Positions 61,463-64,000 of a stretch of DNA of 64,000 nucleotides are shown here, piece by piece. Below the pieces are notes generated by a model. That model made no database searches, was not told the origin of the DNA, and saw nothing but the letters and a program-made list of their open reading frames with translations. The translations under genes were made by a program, and so were the position numbers. Source of the stretch: Cryptosporidium bovis (lineage: Eukaryota; Apicomplexa; Conoidasida; Eucoccidiorida; Cryptosporidiidae); assembly GCA_009768925.2 (NCBI GenBank), contig VHIT02000027.1, positions 372,001 to 436,000 on the forward strand, in the 5' to 3' direction. Position 1 is the first letter of the stretch, and each line of letters begins with the position of its first letter.

Positions 61463-63355
61463 TTAGTATATAAAACAAAATAATAATATAAATACTTGAC
61501 ATAGTATTACCATATAATTCGCATTTGCTTTGTAACAATCACTACTCATTAAATACAAATATCCCTCCAAATTATCTGAATATGGTGGTGTTTTTGACAA
61601 ATCCGAGGCATCCAGTACCCCTGGGTTTGACACTACTACAAAAGACTCCTTATATGATGTGTCCAATGAATTGTTTATCTTATTTTTTGTATAATTTTTC
61701 TCTTTGCCTTCAATTTCTGTCTCTTCATATATACTTACAAAACCATTAATGTTCTCATAATCCTTTATATTATCAGGATGTGTTGGTTTAATAATATAAT
61801 TGTTAAATAGCCTGTCATTTCCCACATTCACATTTTTTGTTTCGTTGTTGATATCATTTATACTAAGTGTTTCATTCCTAAATAATGAGATTACTTGCCT
61901 TGCTATCTCCTTTGTATTTATTAATTCGCTCCTAGATATTTTTTCATATGCGATTAAATCGTTTCTTGGGTTCGGAATTATTTTTAGAATTCCATGAGTT
62001 ACAGTTTTTATGCACTCCAATGGTATTATAATAAAATTACTTAAAAATACACGACCACTTGGGTCAGATACACTTACAGTAGTATACATTTCATATTTAT
62101 TATTGTCAATGTTTAAATAATCATTATTTTCACTGTAATTTGAATAAATAGGTATTTCTTTAATACAATTCAAAATAATATCGACCAAATTTGAATTTTT
62201 ATAGTTATTTTTAACAATTTTATTTATTTCTTGTTTCATCGAATTCATACTCATTATTCCTACATATTCATTCATTCTATTATAATTTTTTAGACCACCG
62301 ACAGTTATATCTTTTGAGCTTGAAGATTTTTTTTTAAATAAGTTATTCACAAGGTTATTATTTACGACCATCAACCCACTTGTATCATAGCTTGACTCTT
62401 CCAATTGATTGTACAATATGTTTGTTATCCACTCAGAATGAAGATCAAGAATAGTTTCTATCCTACTTTTGCTTTTCATAATTATTATTGAAAATATACT
62501 CAGTATTTCAAATAATTGTTTATAGTTACTCATTATCATTTTCTTTGCTTTTTCGAATAATATTGGGCTTACTTGAATTATATTTACAGTTCCCGTGTTT
62601 AATATCATTTTTTTGATACTCTCACTACAAAGTCCACAAAAAATAGACACAATATATTTAATAAAATTTAATTGTGTATTAAATAGATTACCTTCAAATA
62701 AAAACATTTTAACCATTTTATTTATCGGATCCCTTATTAAGTTCAGTAATTCCAAACTTTCTTTATATGCTTGAATTATTTTTGAATCATTCAATACATT
62801 TTGCGTTTCATTGTTAACATTATTTAATGTATTATTGGAAATAAAATTCATTATTTCTAATATTCTATTATTAATTGCGTTCTCTTCCTGATCACCGAAT
62901 ATTTCCAAAGTTGCGTTTCCTGATCCAATCGTTGCAATAAAACACTCAAAATCGTTTACATAGGACAACATGGAATTCTCAAACTCTCCCATGCAACAAG
63001 TAGCAATATCAATATTCAATTTATTTCTATAGCATAAACTTTGTTCATTTTTTTTGTTGTCTACACCAATAGTAGAATTATTGTTATTATAACTTATTTT
63101 ACAATTCTTAGTTTGATTATTAAAATATGCTCCAAACTCAGGGAACTCTATTTTTGAGTCATTCAAGTAGTTCAAAAACTCATTTGTAGTATTACACATA
63201 TTTTTATAAATATATCCATCATTATTCCTATTTAAATTATTTTCTACTGAATCTAAAACTGCTCCTTTATTTAACTTAAATGCAACTGCTTGCCCAAATT
63301 CATATATTAACAAACAAATTCCAATTCTCCAGACTATTCTCATATTGAATTTCAT
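61463..63355 (-). CDS. Secreted Asn-rich protein, probable GPI-anchored surface protein, unknown function
   Basis: 630 residues from the ATG at 63355 (the open frame also has a TTG two codons earlier). A signal peptide spans residues 5-25 (MRIVWRIGICLLIYEFGQAVA), and a hydrophobic C-terminal tail (YMVILCQVFILLFCFIY) directly at the stop, preceded by small residues SSDC, suggests GPI anchoring. The N-terminal third has clustered cysteines, including CNTT, KNCKISY, a CYRN and a TCCMGEFE motif; a CGLC pair follows later. Many N-glycosylation sequons (NNT, NST, NET) occur. The middle is helical and Ile/Lys/Asn-rich. The CC-M-E pattern faintly recalls glypican-type core proteins but is too weak to claim. 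I do not recognise a family. It is convergent with DBR1. Confidence 0.7.
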   Translation of the reverse strand: MKFNMRIVWRIGICLLIYEFGQAVAFKLNKGAVLDSVENNLNRNNDGYIYKNMCNTTNEFLNYLNDSKIEFPEFGAYFNNQTKNCKISYNNNNSTIGVDNKKNEQSLCYRNKLNIDIATCCMGEFENSMLSYVNDFECFIATIGSGNATLEIFGDQEENAINNRILEIMNFISNNTLNNVNNETQNVLNDSKIIQAYKESLELLNLIRDPINKMVKMFLFEGNLFNTQLNFIKYIVSIFCGLCSESIKKMILNTGTVNIIQVSPILFEKAKKMIMSNYKQLFEILSIFSIIIMKSKSRIETILDLHSEWITNILYNQLEESSYDTSGLMVVNNNLVNNLFKKKSSSSKDITVGGLKNYNRMNEYVGIMSMNSMKQEINKIVKNNYKNSNLVDIILNCIKEIPIYSNYSENNDYLNIDNNKYEMYTTVSVSDPSGRVFLSNFIIIPLECIKTVTHGILKIIPNPRNDLIAYEKISRSELINTKEIARQVISLFRNETLSINDINNETKNVNVGNDRLFNNYIIKPTHPDNIKDYENINGFVSIYEETEIEGKEKNYTKNKINNSLDTSYKESFVVVSNPGVLDASDLSKTPPYSDNLEGYLYLMSSDCYKANANYMVILCQVFILLFCFIY

Positions 63356-64000
63356 TTCCAACTATTTATTTTGTGTTAGTAAAAAATAAAAAAAACGACA
63401 AAATTATTATTTAATCTATGTATCATTATTTTTATTTTTTCTGGTCATCATTTACTATTATTTACTAAAGGTGCAACATGCTATACTATTTAGTGTCTAT
63501 AGTTCTATGTGGAAAACTTCTATAATACAATTTTATTATCAGCCGGGTAAATTATGTTTTTTTAATTTAAAAATTTTCTCATAGAAGAGGTAAACTTTAT
63601 CACTTTCTTCATGAACACAAAAACAACAGAATGTAAAGACGAATATATATTTTATAAAGATATATAGGTTTATACATGTGTGAAAAAATTGTGCAACTAG
63701 AAAGCAGTTCAATCATTTTAGCTGTGACAAAAACGAAACCAACAAAACATGGTAGTGTTAACTAAATATATATAATTAAATATAGCTAATCAAACTGTTC
63801 ACAAGTTATTTTTTGACATTTTGTCATTATTTTTTAACTCCACTTTGAAATTACAAATATTATTAGATTGGTTATTACCCCTCAATAGGCGGGAAATTTG
63901 CCCACACATTTTGCATAATATTTTTTAATTAGTAATACGTTACAAGTGGCAAATTAGGTGAAACAAATAAGTGAAATTAGGGAGAAGACCTGACTATTGC
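63356..64000. promoter_or_regulatory. Right-edge intergenic region, promoter of the secreted protein
   Basis: 645 AT-rich bases. TAGGCGGGAAA at 63886-63896 matches an E2F consensus and, being over 500 bases from the left gene, may belong to a gene beyond the right edge. No coding frame seen. Confidence 0.4.

Overview
The window is a compact, AT-rich (roughly 70% A+T by eye) nuclear segment of an apicomplexan parasite, almost certainly Cryptosporidium. The reasons are dense and mostly intronless long genes, short GT-AG introns where they do occur, a large tandem family of insulinase-like (M16) peptidases, a MORN-SAM tyrosine-kinase-like kinase of the apicomplexan TKL1 type, and E2F-like GGCGCC palindromes upstream of genes. 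The species cannot be fixed from the sequence alone. No tRNA, rRNA, CRISPR array, transposon or viral sequence was recognised.

Layout. At the left edge a Ser/Lys-rich Nopp140-like nucleolar protein runs off the window on the minus strand, with a two-codon first exon. It is divergent from a four-knuckle ZCCHC9-like zinc protein. Then comes the main feature: eleven consecutive minus-strand genes for insulinase-family (M16A) proteins from 3471 to 49926. They are separated by 0.4-2 kb spacers that serve as promoter and 3' flank. Most begin with a signal peptide or N-terminal membrane segment. Only two (33767-37099 and 41874-45398) keep the full zinc site HxxEH-X76-E and also the distal R-X6-Y substrate motif of insulin-degrading enzyme. 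Nine have lost the zinc site in different ways, and one of these is only half length.

The right part holds conserved housekeeping genes: the DNA polymerase alpha catalytic subunit, a Qb-SNARE of the NPSN type, the MORN/SAM/TKL kinase, a four-exon RPB4 gene (RNA polymerase II subunit) that becomes visible only after splicing three introns by hand, the lariat debranching enzyme DBR1 (again with a two-codon first exon), and a secreted, Asn-rich, probably GPI-anchored protein of unknown function.

How it fits together. The array looks like a secreted protease/pseudoprotease family grown by tandem duplication and then diverged: two probable active enzymes amid nine probable non-catalytic paralogs that may act as binding, chaperone-like or decoy proteins. 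The flanking genes serve replication, transcription, RNA processing and membrane traffic. E2F-like sites lie close to several starts (INS genes, Pol alpha, the RPB4/DBR1 bidirectional promoter), and TGCATGCA runs of the ApiAP2 type occur in three intergenic regions. Start codons were re-checked, and four long reading frames that open at GTG or TTG were moved to the first ATG.
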